From: an uncultured Collinsella sp.
Lineage (GTDB): Bacteria; Actinomycetota; Coriobacteriia; Coriobacteriales; Coriobacteriaceae
Reading direction: 5' to 3'
DNA: 8,241 nucleotides
NCBI GenBank assembly: GCA_902496375.1
Contig: CABVAS010000061.1
Span: 1-8,241, forward strand
The notes beneath the pieces are model-generated. The model was not told the origin of the DNA, searched no databases, and saw only the letters and a program-made list of their open reading frames with translations. Every line of letters starts with the position of its first letter. The first letter of the stretch is position 1. Positions 1-6,205 of this stretch are shown piece after piece. Position numbers and translations under genes: made by a program.

Positions 1-5
1 GAGGA

Positions 6-41
6 CGTCGGCGTGATAACCCCGCAGGCCTTGCGCCGACG
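6..41 (-). terminator. Possible terminator or 3' hairpin downstream of uspA
   Basis: An 8-bp inverted repeat (CGTCGGCG at 6-13, CGCCGACG at 34-41) encloses 20 bases and lies 9 bases beyond the uspA stop codon. The interior contains AGGCCT, which could fold further. Read on the minus strand, the hairpin is followed only by TCCTC, so there is no clear U-run, and the window ends 5 bases later. It may be a weak terminator or a 3'-end stabilising hairpin. The rest of bases 1-50 shows nothing else. Confidence 0.3.
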
Positions 42-50
42 GGAAGGAAC

Positions 51-488
51 CTACTTCACGACCAAGATGTCGCAGTCCGTATTGCGCAGCAGGAACGTCG
101 AAATCGAACCCAGCAGCGCATACTTGATCGAGGACAGGCCACGGGCGCCGCAGAGCACCAGGTCGGGTTTGACCACGTCGAGCATCTCGTCCTTGAGCGT
201 CTCGCGAATGCGGCCGGCGCGAATCATGACCTCGACCTCGGGAATGTCGGGATTGGCCTTGGCCTCTTCGAGCTGCTTGGCGATGGAGTTCTTAAATGCC
301 TCCTCTAGGCCGTTGACCAGATCGACCGGATAGGAACCGGCGCTCTCGAGCGCCGTGGAATCGATGACGTGGCCGATGATTAGCTTGGCGCCGTTGTTCG
401 CGGCGACCTTGATGGCGCGTGCGAGCACAAAATCCTGCTGCTCAGTACCGTCGAGTGAAACAAATACCTTGGTGTAGCCCTCGTTCAT
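51..488 (-). CDS. uspA: Universal stress protein, UspA family (ATP-binding type)
   Basis: This is a 145-residue single-domain universal stress protein, the usual length for the family. The N-terminal beta strand with its Asp (KVFVSLDGT, Asp13) matches the nucleotide-pocket Asp. The C-terminal half carries the G-2X-G-9X-G-S signature: Gly114, Gly117, then nine residues to Gly127-Ser128, inside CGARGLSSIKYALLGS. It ends in the typical strand CDILVVK. That signature belongs to the ATP-binding subgroup, so the protein probably binds ATP as a cytosolic dimer and supports survival under stress or growth arrest; its exact target is unknown, as for most of the family. The start is secure: AAGGAGGAAA stands just ahead of the ATG. 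It is transcribed divergently from uppP with no evident functional link. The symbol is a family label, not a claim of orthology to E. coli UspA. Confidence 0.93.
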   Translation of the reverse strand: MNEGYTKVFVSLDGTEQQDFVLARAIKVAANNGAKLIIGHVIDSTALESAGSYPVDLVNGLEEAFKNSIAKQLEEAKANPDIPEVEVMIRAGRIRETLKDEMLDVVKPDLVLCGARGLSSIKYALLGSISTFLLRNTDCDILVVK

Positions 489-507
489 GGTTTCCTCCTT
501 GGTCTAT

Positions 508-530
508 CGCACGGGCGCGGGGCTCGTGCG
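508..530 (-). promoter_or_regulatory. Hairpin in the uspA leader, next to its ribosome binding site
   Basis: CGCACG (508-513) and CGTGCG (525-530) are perfect complements with a G/C-rich interior that adds two more pairs after one mismatch. In the uspA mRNA this hairpin would end about 8 bases upstream of the SD. It could influence translation or message stability. It may equally be chance in very GC-rich sequence. Confidence 0.25.
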
Positions 531-725
531 TCGGGCGGGCGCGGGCGCGTTGGCCGCCGGACACTTTATCTTGTTGCAGTTATACCCAAGGATTTCGGTT
601 TGACTGCTCGCAATTCTGTGAACGGGCGAGTTTTTTGGTAAGGGTAGGCGCGGTCGCACCGCCAACGGTTGATAATGGGACATCGCCCGCATCGTCCGCA
701 GAACATCTACCGGCGGGTGTCTAAC

Positions 726-732
726 GAGGGGG
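726..732 (+). promoter_or_regulatory. Ribosome binding site that sets the TTG start of uppP
   Basis: GAGGGGG lies 5 bases ahead of TTG at 738. The upstream in-frame candidates (TTG at 669, ATG at 675) have no SD and would add 21-23 non-conserved residues, so this site decides the start. Confidence 0.7.
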
Positions 733-737
733 TCCCT

Positions 738-1718
738 TTGGATATTATCGAGCTTCTAAAATCTGCCTTCATGGGCCTGGTCGAGGGCATCACCGAATGG
801 CTGCCTGTTTCGTCGACCGGTCACATGATCTTGGTGGACGAGTTCGTCAAGATGAACGTGAGCGAGACGTTCTGGAATATGTTCCTGGTCGTGATTCAGC
901 TCGGCGCCATTCTGGCCGTCTGTGTGCTGTTCTTCCATGAGCTCAATCCGTTCTCGCCCAGCAAGGGCAAGGAGGGCCGTCGCGACACCTGGGTGCTGTG
1001 GGGCAAGATTGTGCTCGGCTGCATTCCCGCCGCGGCGATCGGCCTGCCGCTCAACGACTGGATGGAGGAGCATTTCTACAATGCTCCCGTCGTGGCGCTG
1101 GCGCTCATTGTGTACGGCGTGCTGTTTATCGTGATCGAGAACTGGCGCGCGAACAAGCGCGAGGAAATGGCCGTTGCCGGTTCGTTTGGTTCGCGTGCTG
1201 TGGTGTCGGGCGGACGTCCCGCCGGTGCGCACTTTGCGGCGCCTGCCGCGGCTACCGCTGAGGATGAGGACGATGACGAGAATCTGGACTTTGGCTCCAT
1301 CGCCACGCTCGAGGACCTGAGCTGGAAGACTGCGCTGGGTATCGGCTGCTTCCAGGTGCTTTCGCTGGTGCCTGGAACGTCTCGCTCCGGTTCTACTATC
1401 ATCGGCGGCCTGCTTTTGGGCTGCACGCGTTCGGTGGCGTCCAAGTTTACGTTCTTCCTGGCCATCCCCGTCATGTTTGGCGCGAGTGCGCTCAAGCTGG
1501 TCAAGTATTTCATCAAGGGCGGTACGTTCGGCGCCAACGAGGTCGCTATCTTGGGCGTGGGCTGCGTTGTGGCCTTTGTGGTTTCGCTCATCGCCATCAA
1601 GTGGCTTATGGGCTTCGTGCGCCGTCACGACTTTAAGTGCTTCGGTGTTTACCGCATCATCCTGGGCATCGTAGTGCTTGCATATTTCTTCGTTCTGGAG
1701 CCGATGCTCGGCCTCTAA
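738..1718 (+). CDS. uppP: Undecaprenyl-diphosphate phosphatase (UppP/BacA)
   Basis: This polytopic membrane enzyme dephosphorylates undecaprenyl diphosphate to the monophosphate, recycling the lipid carrier of peptidoglycan and other wall polymers; extra copies can give bacitracin resistance. Both family signatures are present: LVEGITEWLPVSSTGHM at residues 14-30 (acidic pair Glu16/Glu20, Ser25-Ser26, His29) and PGTSRSGST at 212-220, with the catalytic-region Arg216. Hydrophobic segments include 46-66, 91-103, 117-133, 238-253, 268-290 and 305-322. At 326 residues from TTG it is longer than the usual 265-290. The excess is a hydrophilic Ala/Gly-rich loop at about 137-190 containing the acidic run EDEDDDENLD (175-184), placed between IVIENW and LEDLSWKTAL. 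The catalytic motifs are intact, so it should be active. It appears monocistronic, with its own terminator. Confidence 0.95.
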   Translation: MDIIELLKSAFMGLVEGITEWLPVSSTGHMILVDEFVKMNVSETFWNMFLVVIQLGAILAVCVLFFHELNPFSPSKGKEGRRDTWVLWGKIVLGCIPAAAIGLPLNDWMEEHFYNAPVVALALIVYGVLFIVIENWRANKREEMAVAGSFGSRAVVSGGRPAGAHFAAPAAATAEDEDDDENLDFGSIATLEDLSWKTALGIGCFQVLSLVPGTSRSGSTIIGGLLLGCTRSVASKFTFFLAIPVMFGASALKLVKYFIKGGTFGANEVAILGVGCVVAFVVSLIAIKWLMGFVRRHDFKCFGVYRIILGIVVLAYFFVLEPMLGL

Positions 1719-1733
1719 CTTAGTCGACGCTGC

Positions 1734-1834
1734 GCGGCGGCCGGGGCGACAACTTGTCATTCAAAGGGGGTGGCATGACCAAAAGGTCTATGCCGCCCCC
1801 TTTTTCATGCCAATTTGTTCGCCCCGGCCGCCGC
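1734..1834 (+). repeat. 16-bp inverted repeat enclosing the uppP terminator
   Basis: GCGGCGGCCGGGGCGA (1734-1749) is perfectly complementary to TCGCCCCGGCCGCCGC (1819-1834). The 69 bases between hold the complete intrinsic terminator at 1763-1805. The left arm begins 16 bases after the uppP stop. In RNA the arms could form an outer stem clamped around the terminator hairpin; in DNA they could form a cruciform or a protein site. A structure of the same plan but different sequence follows pcrA. Confidence 0.7.
1763..1805 (+). terminator. Intrinsic terminator of uppP
   Basis: The left arm AAAGGGGG-T-GGCAT-GACC and right arm GGTC-T-ATGCC-G-CCCCCTTT pair around an AAAA loop. There is one T/G opposition and one bulged T. 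The 3' arm runs straight into TTTTT. It lies about 45 bases after the uppP stop and separates uppP from pcrA. Confidence 0.93.
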
Positions 1835-1922
1835 TCGCTACCGTTGCCATGACATCGGTGGCTCCATTGCACCAAATCCGCTGGGGCGGGCCTGACGGTG
1901 GCGCACGGAGTCGTGGTGTGAT

Positions 1923-1953
1923 TTGCGTCGGTGTCCGCGCGGCTCGGTATACT
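1923..1953 (+). promoter_or_regulatory. Putative sigma-70 promoter of pcrA
   Basis: TATACT (1948-1953) is a good -10 box. The best -35 is TTGCGT (1923-1928) at a long spacing of 19. Transcription would start near 1960, leaving a leader of about 55 bases. Its position downstream of the uppP terminator fits an independent pcrA transcript. Confidence 0.45.
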
Positions 1954-2002
1954 GGTACGGCTCAAACTATGGCGCTGCCCGCAGGCGCGCCGTCCGTCAG
2001 AT

Positions 2003-2008
2003 GAGGAG
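2003..2008 (+). promoter_or_regulatory. Ribosome binding site that sets the pcrA start
   Basis: GAGGAG lies 6 bases ahead of ATG 2015. The open frame extends upstream to a GTG at 1931, but that codon overlaps the promoter and has no SD. The ATG is therefore preferred. Confidence 0.8.
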
Positions 2009-2014
2009 TCGCCC

Positions 2015-4915
2015 ATGACCCAGCCCTTGCCCTGGGAAAAGAACACCGCGGTACCCGTGCCGCCCGCGCCGGAACCCGTGCCGCTCGATGCGTACACCGC
2101 CCCCGCCGCGCCGGAGCCCGAGCTCGTTCCGCTTGACATCTACGACGCTCCCGCGCCGGCACCCAAGCCTGCCAAGCCGCTCGTCGACATCGACAGCCTT
2201 AATCCCGCTCAGCGCGAGGCGGTCCTGACCACCGAGGGCCCGCTGCTGGTGCTCGCCGGCGCCGGCTCGGGCAAGACCCGCGTCTTGACCTTCCGCATCG
2301 CCCATATGCTCGGCGACCTGGGCGTTAAGCCCTGGCAGATTCTTGCCATCACGTTTACCAACAAGGCCGCGGCCGAGATGCGTGAGCGTCTGGCGGCACT
2401 CATCCCCAGCGGTACCCGCGGCATGTGGGTGTGCACCTTCCATGCCATGTGCGTTCGCATGCTGCGCGAGGACGCCGACCTGCTGGGCTACACCGGTCAG
2501 TTCACCATCTACGATGACGATGACTCAAAGCGCATGGTGCGTGACATTATGCAGGCGCTCGGTATCGAGCAAAAGCAGTTCCCCATCAACATGATCCGCA
2601 GCAAGATCAGCTCGGCCAAAAACGCCATGATCGGCCCCGAGGACATGCTCAAATCCGCCGATAGCCCCAACGACAAAAAGGCCGCGCAGGTCTACCTGGA
2701 GCTGGAACGCCGCCTGCGCGCCGCCAACGCGATGGACTTCGACGACCTGCTCGTGCGCACGCTCGAGCTGCTGCGCACCCGCCCTGAGGTGCTCGATAAG
2801 TACCAAGAGCGTTTCCGCTACATTAGCGTCGACGAGTATCAGGACACCAACCACGTCCAGTACGAGATCGCCAATCTATTGGCCGCCAAGTACCAAAATC
2901 TCATGGTCGTGGGCGACGATGACCAGTCCATTTATAGCTGGCGCGGCGCCGACATCACCAACATCCTGGACTTTGAGAAGGACTTTAAAGACTGCAAGAC
3001 CGTCAAGCTGGAGCAGAACTACCGCTCTACGGGTCATATCCTGAACGCCGCCAACGCCGTGGTACGCCACAACTCGCAGCGCAAGGACAAGCGCCTGTTT
3101 ACGGCCGAGGGCGATGGCGAGAAGATCCAGGCCTTCCAGGCGAGCGACGAGCGCGACGAGGGCCGCTGGATTGCCGGCGAGATCGAGAAGCTGCATGCCA
3201 AAGGCACGAGCTACGACGACATCGCCGTCTTCTACCGCACCAACGCCCAGTCGCGTATCCTCGAAGATATGTTCCTGCGCGCGGGCGTGCCCTACAAGAT
3301 CGTGGGCGGCACGCGATTCTTCGACCGTGCCGAGATCCGCGACGTCATGGCCTACCTTAAGATGATCGTGAACCCGGCCGACGAGATGAGCGTCAAGCGC
3401 GTCATCAACACACCGCGCCGTGGCATCGGCTCCACCTCGATCCAAAAGATCGAGCAGCTGGCGCGCGACAACCGTTGCTCGTTCTTCCAGGCTTGCGAGA
3501 TCGCGTGCGCCGAAACCGGCATGTTTAGCGCCAAGGTGCGCAACGGCCTGTCGAGCTTTGTCTCGCTGGTGCGCGAGGGCCGCCGCATGGACGGCGAGCT
3601 CAAGGACGTTGTCGAGATGATTGTCGATAAGACGGGCCTACTGCAGGCGTTTCGCGCCGAGGGCACCATGGAGTCCGAGAGCCGCGCCGAGAACATCCAG
3701 GAATTCCTGGGCGTCGCTGCCGAATTTGAGGAGACGCACGAGGATATCGAGGGTACGCTCGAGAGCTTGGAAGAGCTGCGCGCAGCCGGTGTTGCCGACG
3801 TGCCTGCCGGCGCCGAGCCCGAGCCCGTCGTGGTGAGCGCGCCTGCGCCCGAACCGGGGCCATCTGCCCCGGCATCCTCGTTTGAGGCACTTGTCGGCGC
3901 TCGTGACGCCGCGGGCTCCAATCCGCTCGATAGCCTAGCCGCCCCGGCGCTCTCACCGCAGGATGCCCTGGCCGCCGCCATCGCGGGCAACGCGTATGCC
4001 GCGCCGACGGAGCTGCCGGCGGGTGCCGTGCATGCCGACGAGATTGAGCGCACCTACGGTCCGCTCACCTGTAAGGCGCTGCCGGCACTCATGGAGTGGC
4101 TGGCCCTGCGCTCCGACTTGGATTCCCTGGCCGGCGAGACGCATGCCATTACCATGATGACCATCCACTCCGCCAAGGGCCTGGAGTTCCCGGCGGTGTT
4201 CGTGGCCGGCATGGAGGAGGGTATCTTCCCGCACGTGCACGACTTTGGCGGCAGCGATGACCCGGGCAAGCTCGAGGAGGAGCGTCGCCTGGCCTACGTC
4301 GCCATCACGCGTGCCCGTAAGCGCCTGTTCCTGACCTATGCGGCCACGCGTCGCACGTACGGCTCGACCTCTGCCAATCCGCGCTCGCGCTTCCTCAACG
4401 AGATTCCGTTTGAGGACATCGAGTTTAGCGGCATCGGCTCTGCCGGTTTTGAGGGCACGGGCTGGGAGAAGCGCGGCGACCGTCACGGCACCTTTGGCTC
4501 GGGCATGGGCTCGGACATGTATGGCGGCAAGGTATTCGGTTCGCATACGCGCTCGACCGGCGGTTCCGGTTCGCGCGGCGGATCGAGCTTCGACGATTTC
4601 TTCGGCGGCAGCAGCTACGGGACCGAGCGCCATCGCGGGGTCTCGCCCGACGCCGGCCGTGTTGCCTCGACCTTTGGCTCGGGCGCGCCGCGAGCCAAAA
4701 AGCCGTCGTCCAAGGTGTCCCCGACGGTGGAGCGTAAGGTCGATCGCACCAGTGCATCGCAGGACTTTGCCGCGGGCGATACCGTGAGCCATAAGACCTT
4801 TGGCACGGGCACCGTGATCTCGGTCGCTGGAGACATGATCGAGGTCCAATTCGAAAAGACCGGCCAGACCAAAAAGCTTATGAAGGGCTTTGCACCGATC
4901 GTCAAGCTGTCGTAA
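2015..4915 (+). CDS. pcrA: ATP-dependent 3'-5' DNA helicase, UvrD/PcrA family, with C-terminal Tudor-like domain
   Basis: This is a superfamily 1A helicase of 966 residues, expected to act in DNA repair, replication-fork processing and transcription-coupled clearing of RNA polymerase. Motifs in order: Q motif LNPAQREAV (62-70); Walker A AGAGSGKT (81-88); Ia AITFTNKAAAEM (111-122); II DEYQDT (273-278); III VVGDDDQSIYSWRGA (298-312); IV LEQNYRST (332-339); V TIHSAKGLEFPAVFV (716-730); VI EEERRLAYVAITRARKR (754-770). The C-terminal block 918-965 (GDTVSHKTFGTGTVISV onward) matches the RNA-polymerase-binding Tudor-like domain of PcrA. It is over 200 residues longer than Bacillus PcrA. The excess is a Pro/Ala-rich N-terminus (1-60) with a repeated VPLDxYxAP unit, a Pro/Ala-rich insertion of about 100 residues (590-690) in the 2B region, and a Gly/Ser-rich linker (805-900). 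All catalytic motifs are intact. It is probably monocistronic. Confidence 0.96.
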   Translation: MTQPLPWEKNTAVPVPPAPEPVPLDAYTAPAAPEPELVPLDIYDAPAPAPKPAKPLVDIDSLNPAQREAVLTTEGPLLVLAGAGSGKTRVLTFRIAHMLGDLGVKPWQILAITFTNKAAAEMRERLAALIPSGTRGMWVCTFHAMCVRMLREDADLLGYTGQFTIYDDDDSKRMVRDIMQALGIEQKQFPINMIRSKISSAKNAMIGPEDMLKSADSPNDKKAAQVYLELERRLRAANAMDFDDLLVRTLELLRTRPEVLDKYQERFRYISVDEYQDTNHVQYEIANLLAAKYQNLMVVGDDDQSIYSWRGADITNILDFEKDFKDCKTVKLEQNYRSTGHILNAANAVVRHNSQRKDKRLFTAEGDGEKIQAFQASDERDEGRWIAGEIEKLHAKGTSYDDIAVFYRTNAQSRILEDMFLRAGVPYKIVGGTRFFDRAEIRDVMAYLKMIVNPADEMSVKRVINTPRRGIGSTSIQKIEQLARDNRCSFFQACEIACAETGMFSAKVRNGLSSFVSLVREGRRMDGELKDVVEMIVDKTGLLQAFRAEGTMESESRAENIQEFLGVAAEFEETHEDIEGTLESLEELRAAGVADVPAGAEPEPVVVSAPAPEPGPSAPASSFEALVGARDAAGSNPLDSLAAPALSPQDALAAAIAGNAYAAPTELPAGAVHADEIERTYGPLTCKALPALMEWLALRSDLDSLAGETHAITMMTIHSAKGLEFPAVFVAGMEEGIFPHVHDFGGSDDPGKLEEERRLAYVAITRARKRLFLTYAATRRTYGSTSANPRSRFLNEIPFEDIEFSGIGSAGFEGTGWEKRGDRHGTFGSGMGSDMYGGKVFGSHTRSTGGSGSRGGSSFDDFFGGSSYGTERHRGVSPDAGRVASTFGSGAPRAKKPSSKVSPTVERKVDRTSASQDFAAGDTVSHKTFGTGTVISVAGDMIEVQFEKTGQTKKLMKGFAPIVKLS

Positions 4916-4922
4916 TCCCGGC

Positions 4923-5052
4923 GGACCTGGGCGGGCGTATGGGGCAACATCGCCTGCTCGGGCAGTCCTGCGCAAGACGGAGGCCACATTAAGTGGCCTC
5001 CTTTGCGTGCGGAACTCGCGATCGATGTTGCCCTATACGCCCGCCCAGGTCC
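4923..5052 (+). repeat. 30-bp inverted repeat enclosing the pcrA 3' hairpin
   Basis: The arm at 4923-4952 (begins GGACCTGGGCGGGCGTAT) is complementary over all 30 positions to the arm at 5023-5052 (ends ATACGCCCGCCCAGGTCC) except one. That exception is G4941 opposite T5034, a permitted G-U pair in plus-strand RNA but a C-A mismatch in minus-strand RNA. The interior is 70 bases and contains the 9-bp hairpin at 4979-5001. The left arm begins 7 bases after the pcrA stop. No target-site duplication flanks the element, so a transposable element is not indicated. Confidence 0.8.
4979..5004 (+). terminator. Inner terminator-like hairpin after pcrA
   Basis: GGAGGCCAC (4979-4987) and GTGGCCTCC (4993-5001) form a perfect 9-bp stem with an ATTAA loop. 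Only three T follow before G, so it is a weak-tail intrinsic terminator. The flanking CGCAA (4971-4975) and TTGCG (5003-5007) could extend the stem past an internal loop. It is the most likely pcrA terminator. Confidence 0.65.
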
Positions 5053-5070
5053 TTGGGTAACGTTGCTGGA

Positions 5071-5098
5071 CGAACGTCGCTTTGCTCGTTCGCTTTTT
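5071..5098 (+). terminator. Second weak terminator-like hairpin downstream of pcrA
   Basis: CGAACG (5071-5076) and CGTTCG (5087-5092) form a 6-bp stem with a 10-base loop, followed by CTTTTT. It could act as a backup terminator for pcrA transcription before the convergent manA gene. The stem is short. Confidence 0.35.
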
Positions 5099-5136
5099 GA
5101 TCTGGAGAGCCGGGTGGGCTGAATACTTAGACATGG

Positions 5137-5174
5137 CAAGGGGCTCCCCCGTTGAAGAACGGGGGAGCCCCTTG
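5137..5174. terminator. Perfect 17-bp hairpin between convergent pcrA and manA
   Basis: CAAGGGGCTCCCCCGTT (5137-5153) and its exact complement AACGGGGGAGCCCCTTG (5158-5174) are separated by GAAG. It lies 24 bases past the manA stop on the minus strand and is the only candidate terminator for manA. The minus-strand tail (CCATGTCT) is poor in U, while the plus-strand tail (TTGCGTTTGGGTTGTT) is U-rich but interrupted. It may stop or protect transcripts from both directions. Confidence 0.7.
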
Positions 5175-5198
5175 TTGCGTTTGGGTTGTTGGTGCGAC

Positions 5199-6131
5199 CT
5201 AGAGGTGGCTGATGATCAGTTCCATCTTGCCTTCGAGGTCGATGGAGCTGACGGTGCTCGGGGCCAGCAGGTGGCTTCCCTTGTGGACGGGGTCGCCGCA
5301 GACGGTGCCTTCGCCGTCGATGACCGACAGACACATGAAGGGCCAGCGCTGGTCGAGGGTCTTGCTGCCGTCGACACGCACGCGATCGACGGTGTAGCAG
5401 GAGTTAGACTCGAGCTCGGTCACGCCATCGACCTCGGGTGCGGTCACCGTGCCGTCGGTCGGAGCCTGAGCATCAAAGTCGATGCAGTCGAGGCTCTGCT
5501 CAATGTGCAGCGGGCGCAGGTTGCCGTCAGTGCCGGGACGGTCGTAGTCGTACAGACGATACGTCACGTCGCTCGACTGCTGCGTCTCCAAAATGAGCGT
5601 GCCGGTCTTGATGGCGTGCACGGTACCGGAATCAATCTGGAAAAAGTCGCCCTTGTGAATCGGCAGTACGTTGAGCATGTCGTCCCAGCGGCCGTCCTCG
5701 ATCATCTGCGCGGCCTCGGCGCGGTCGTGCGCGCGCTGGCCGACAATGATCGTGGCACCGGGCTCGCAGTCCAGCACATACCAGCACTCGGTTTTGCCCA
5801 GGCTGCCGTTCTCGTGCTTGGCGGCGTACTCGTCGTTGGGATGAATCTGGATCGAAAGGTCGTCCTTGGCGTCCAGAATCTTAATGAGCAGTGGGAACTC
5901 CTTGCCCCGGCAGTTGCCAAAGAGCTCGCGGTGCTCGGCCCACAGCCACGACAGCGTGTGGCCTGCATACGGGCCCTCCGCAATCTGGCAGTCGCCGTTG
6001 GGGTGGGCCGAGATGGCCCAGCACTCACCGATGGGTCCATCGGGAATGTCGTAGCCAAATACGGTTTCGAGCTGGCGACCGCCCCAGATCTTCTCGTGGA
6101 AGATCGGCGTCAGCTTAATCAAATCGGACAT
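5199..6131 (-). CDS. manA: Mannose-6-phosphate isomerase, class I, short form
   Basis: This zinc-dependent cupin enzyme interconverts mannose-6-phosphate and fructose-6-phosphate, feeding mannose into glycolysis or supplying mannose-6-phosphate for glycans. At 310 residues it is the short type seen in Bacillus (ManA, Pmi, GmuF), not the roughly 390-residue enterobacterial form. Metal and active-site motifs are present: KIWGGRQ (14-20), QIHPND (95-100) with His97, KTECWYVL (113-120) with Glu115, GTVHAIKTG (169-177) with His172, and YRLYDYDR (191-198) with Arg192. GGGGG (6139-6143) stands 7 bases ahead of the chosen ATG (6131) but only 1 base ahead of the alternative ATG at 6137, so the downstream start is preferred; the alternative adds Met-Asn. 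It follows the GntR gene by 74 bases on the same strand, probably as one operon ending at the hairpin 5137-5174. Confidence 0.94.
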   Translation of the reverse strand: MSDLIKLTPIFHEKIWGGRQLETVFGYDIPDGPIGECWAISAHPNGDCQIAEGPYAGHTLSWLWAEHRELFGNCRGKEFPLLIKILDAKDDLSIQIHPNDEYAAKHENGSLGKTECWYVLDCEPGATIIVGQRAHDRAEAAQMIEDGRWDDMLNVLPIHKGDFFQIDSGTVHAIKTGTLILETQQSSDVTYRLYDYDRPGTDGNLRPLHIEQSLDCIDFDAQAPTDGTVTAPEVDGVTELESNSCYTVDRVRVDGSKTLDQRWPFMCLSVIDGEGTVCGDPVHKGSHLLAPSTVSSIDLEGKMELIISHL

Positions 6132-6154
6132 GTTCATACCCCCATTGTGTTGCG

Positions 6155-6190
6155 CGGGCGCTGCACAAAACAGCTCAAAGCGAGCGCCCG
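6155..6190 (-). other. Intercistronic hairpin between the gntR gene and manA
   Basis: CGGGCGCT (6155-6162) and AGCGCCCG (6183-6190) are perfect complements. A further GC/GC pair (6163-6164 with 6180-6181) sits beyond one bulged base, giving a stem of about 10 bp and a loop of about 15 bases. On the minus strand no U-run follows, so it is not a standard terminator. It could be an mRNA processing or stability element that sets different gntR and manA levels. Confidence 0.5.
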
Positions 6191-6205
6191 GATGACTACA
6201 AAAAC

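Larger units (their letters stand above)
489..737. other. Divergent intergenic region between uspA and uppP
   Basis: This 249-base gap must hold both promoters, but neither is clear. On the minus side the uspA SD sits at 491-500, with a G/C-rich stretch (about 531-558) behind it. Minus-strand -10-like boxes GATAAA (570-565) and TATAAC (584-579) lack a good -35 at proper spacing. On the plus side TTGACT (600-605) resembles a -35 but has no -10 at 16-18 bases. GATAAT (671-676) resembles a -10, about 60 bases before the uppP start, but has no -35. A run of six T occurs at 631-636. No small ORF with a convincing SD was seen. Confidence 0.4.

Noticed and set aside
669..737. TTG 669 or ATG 675 as the uppP start
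   Set aside because: Neither has an SD. The added residues are not hydrophobic or family-like, and TTG 738 has a good SD and gives the standard N-terminus.
756..1760. Minus-strand open frame of 334 codons opposite uppP
   Set aside because: It is a composition shadow rich in Arg/His/Gln, and it overlaps a proven uppP with both catalytic motifs.
1931..2014. GTG at 1931 as an upstream start of pcrA
   Set aside because: It falls between the -35 and -10 boxes of the likely promoter and lacks an SD, while ATG 2015 has GAGGAG at 6 bases.
3953..4987. Minus-strand open frames opposite the 3' half of pcrA
   Set aside because: They are shadows of the helicase frame, with Arg/Ala-rich sequence, no SD and no motifs.
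4923..5052. MITE or insertion-sequence remnant
   Set aside because: The terminal inverted repeats are long, but there is no target-site duplication, no second copy in the window and no transposase fragment.
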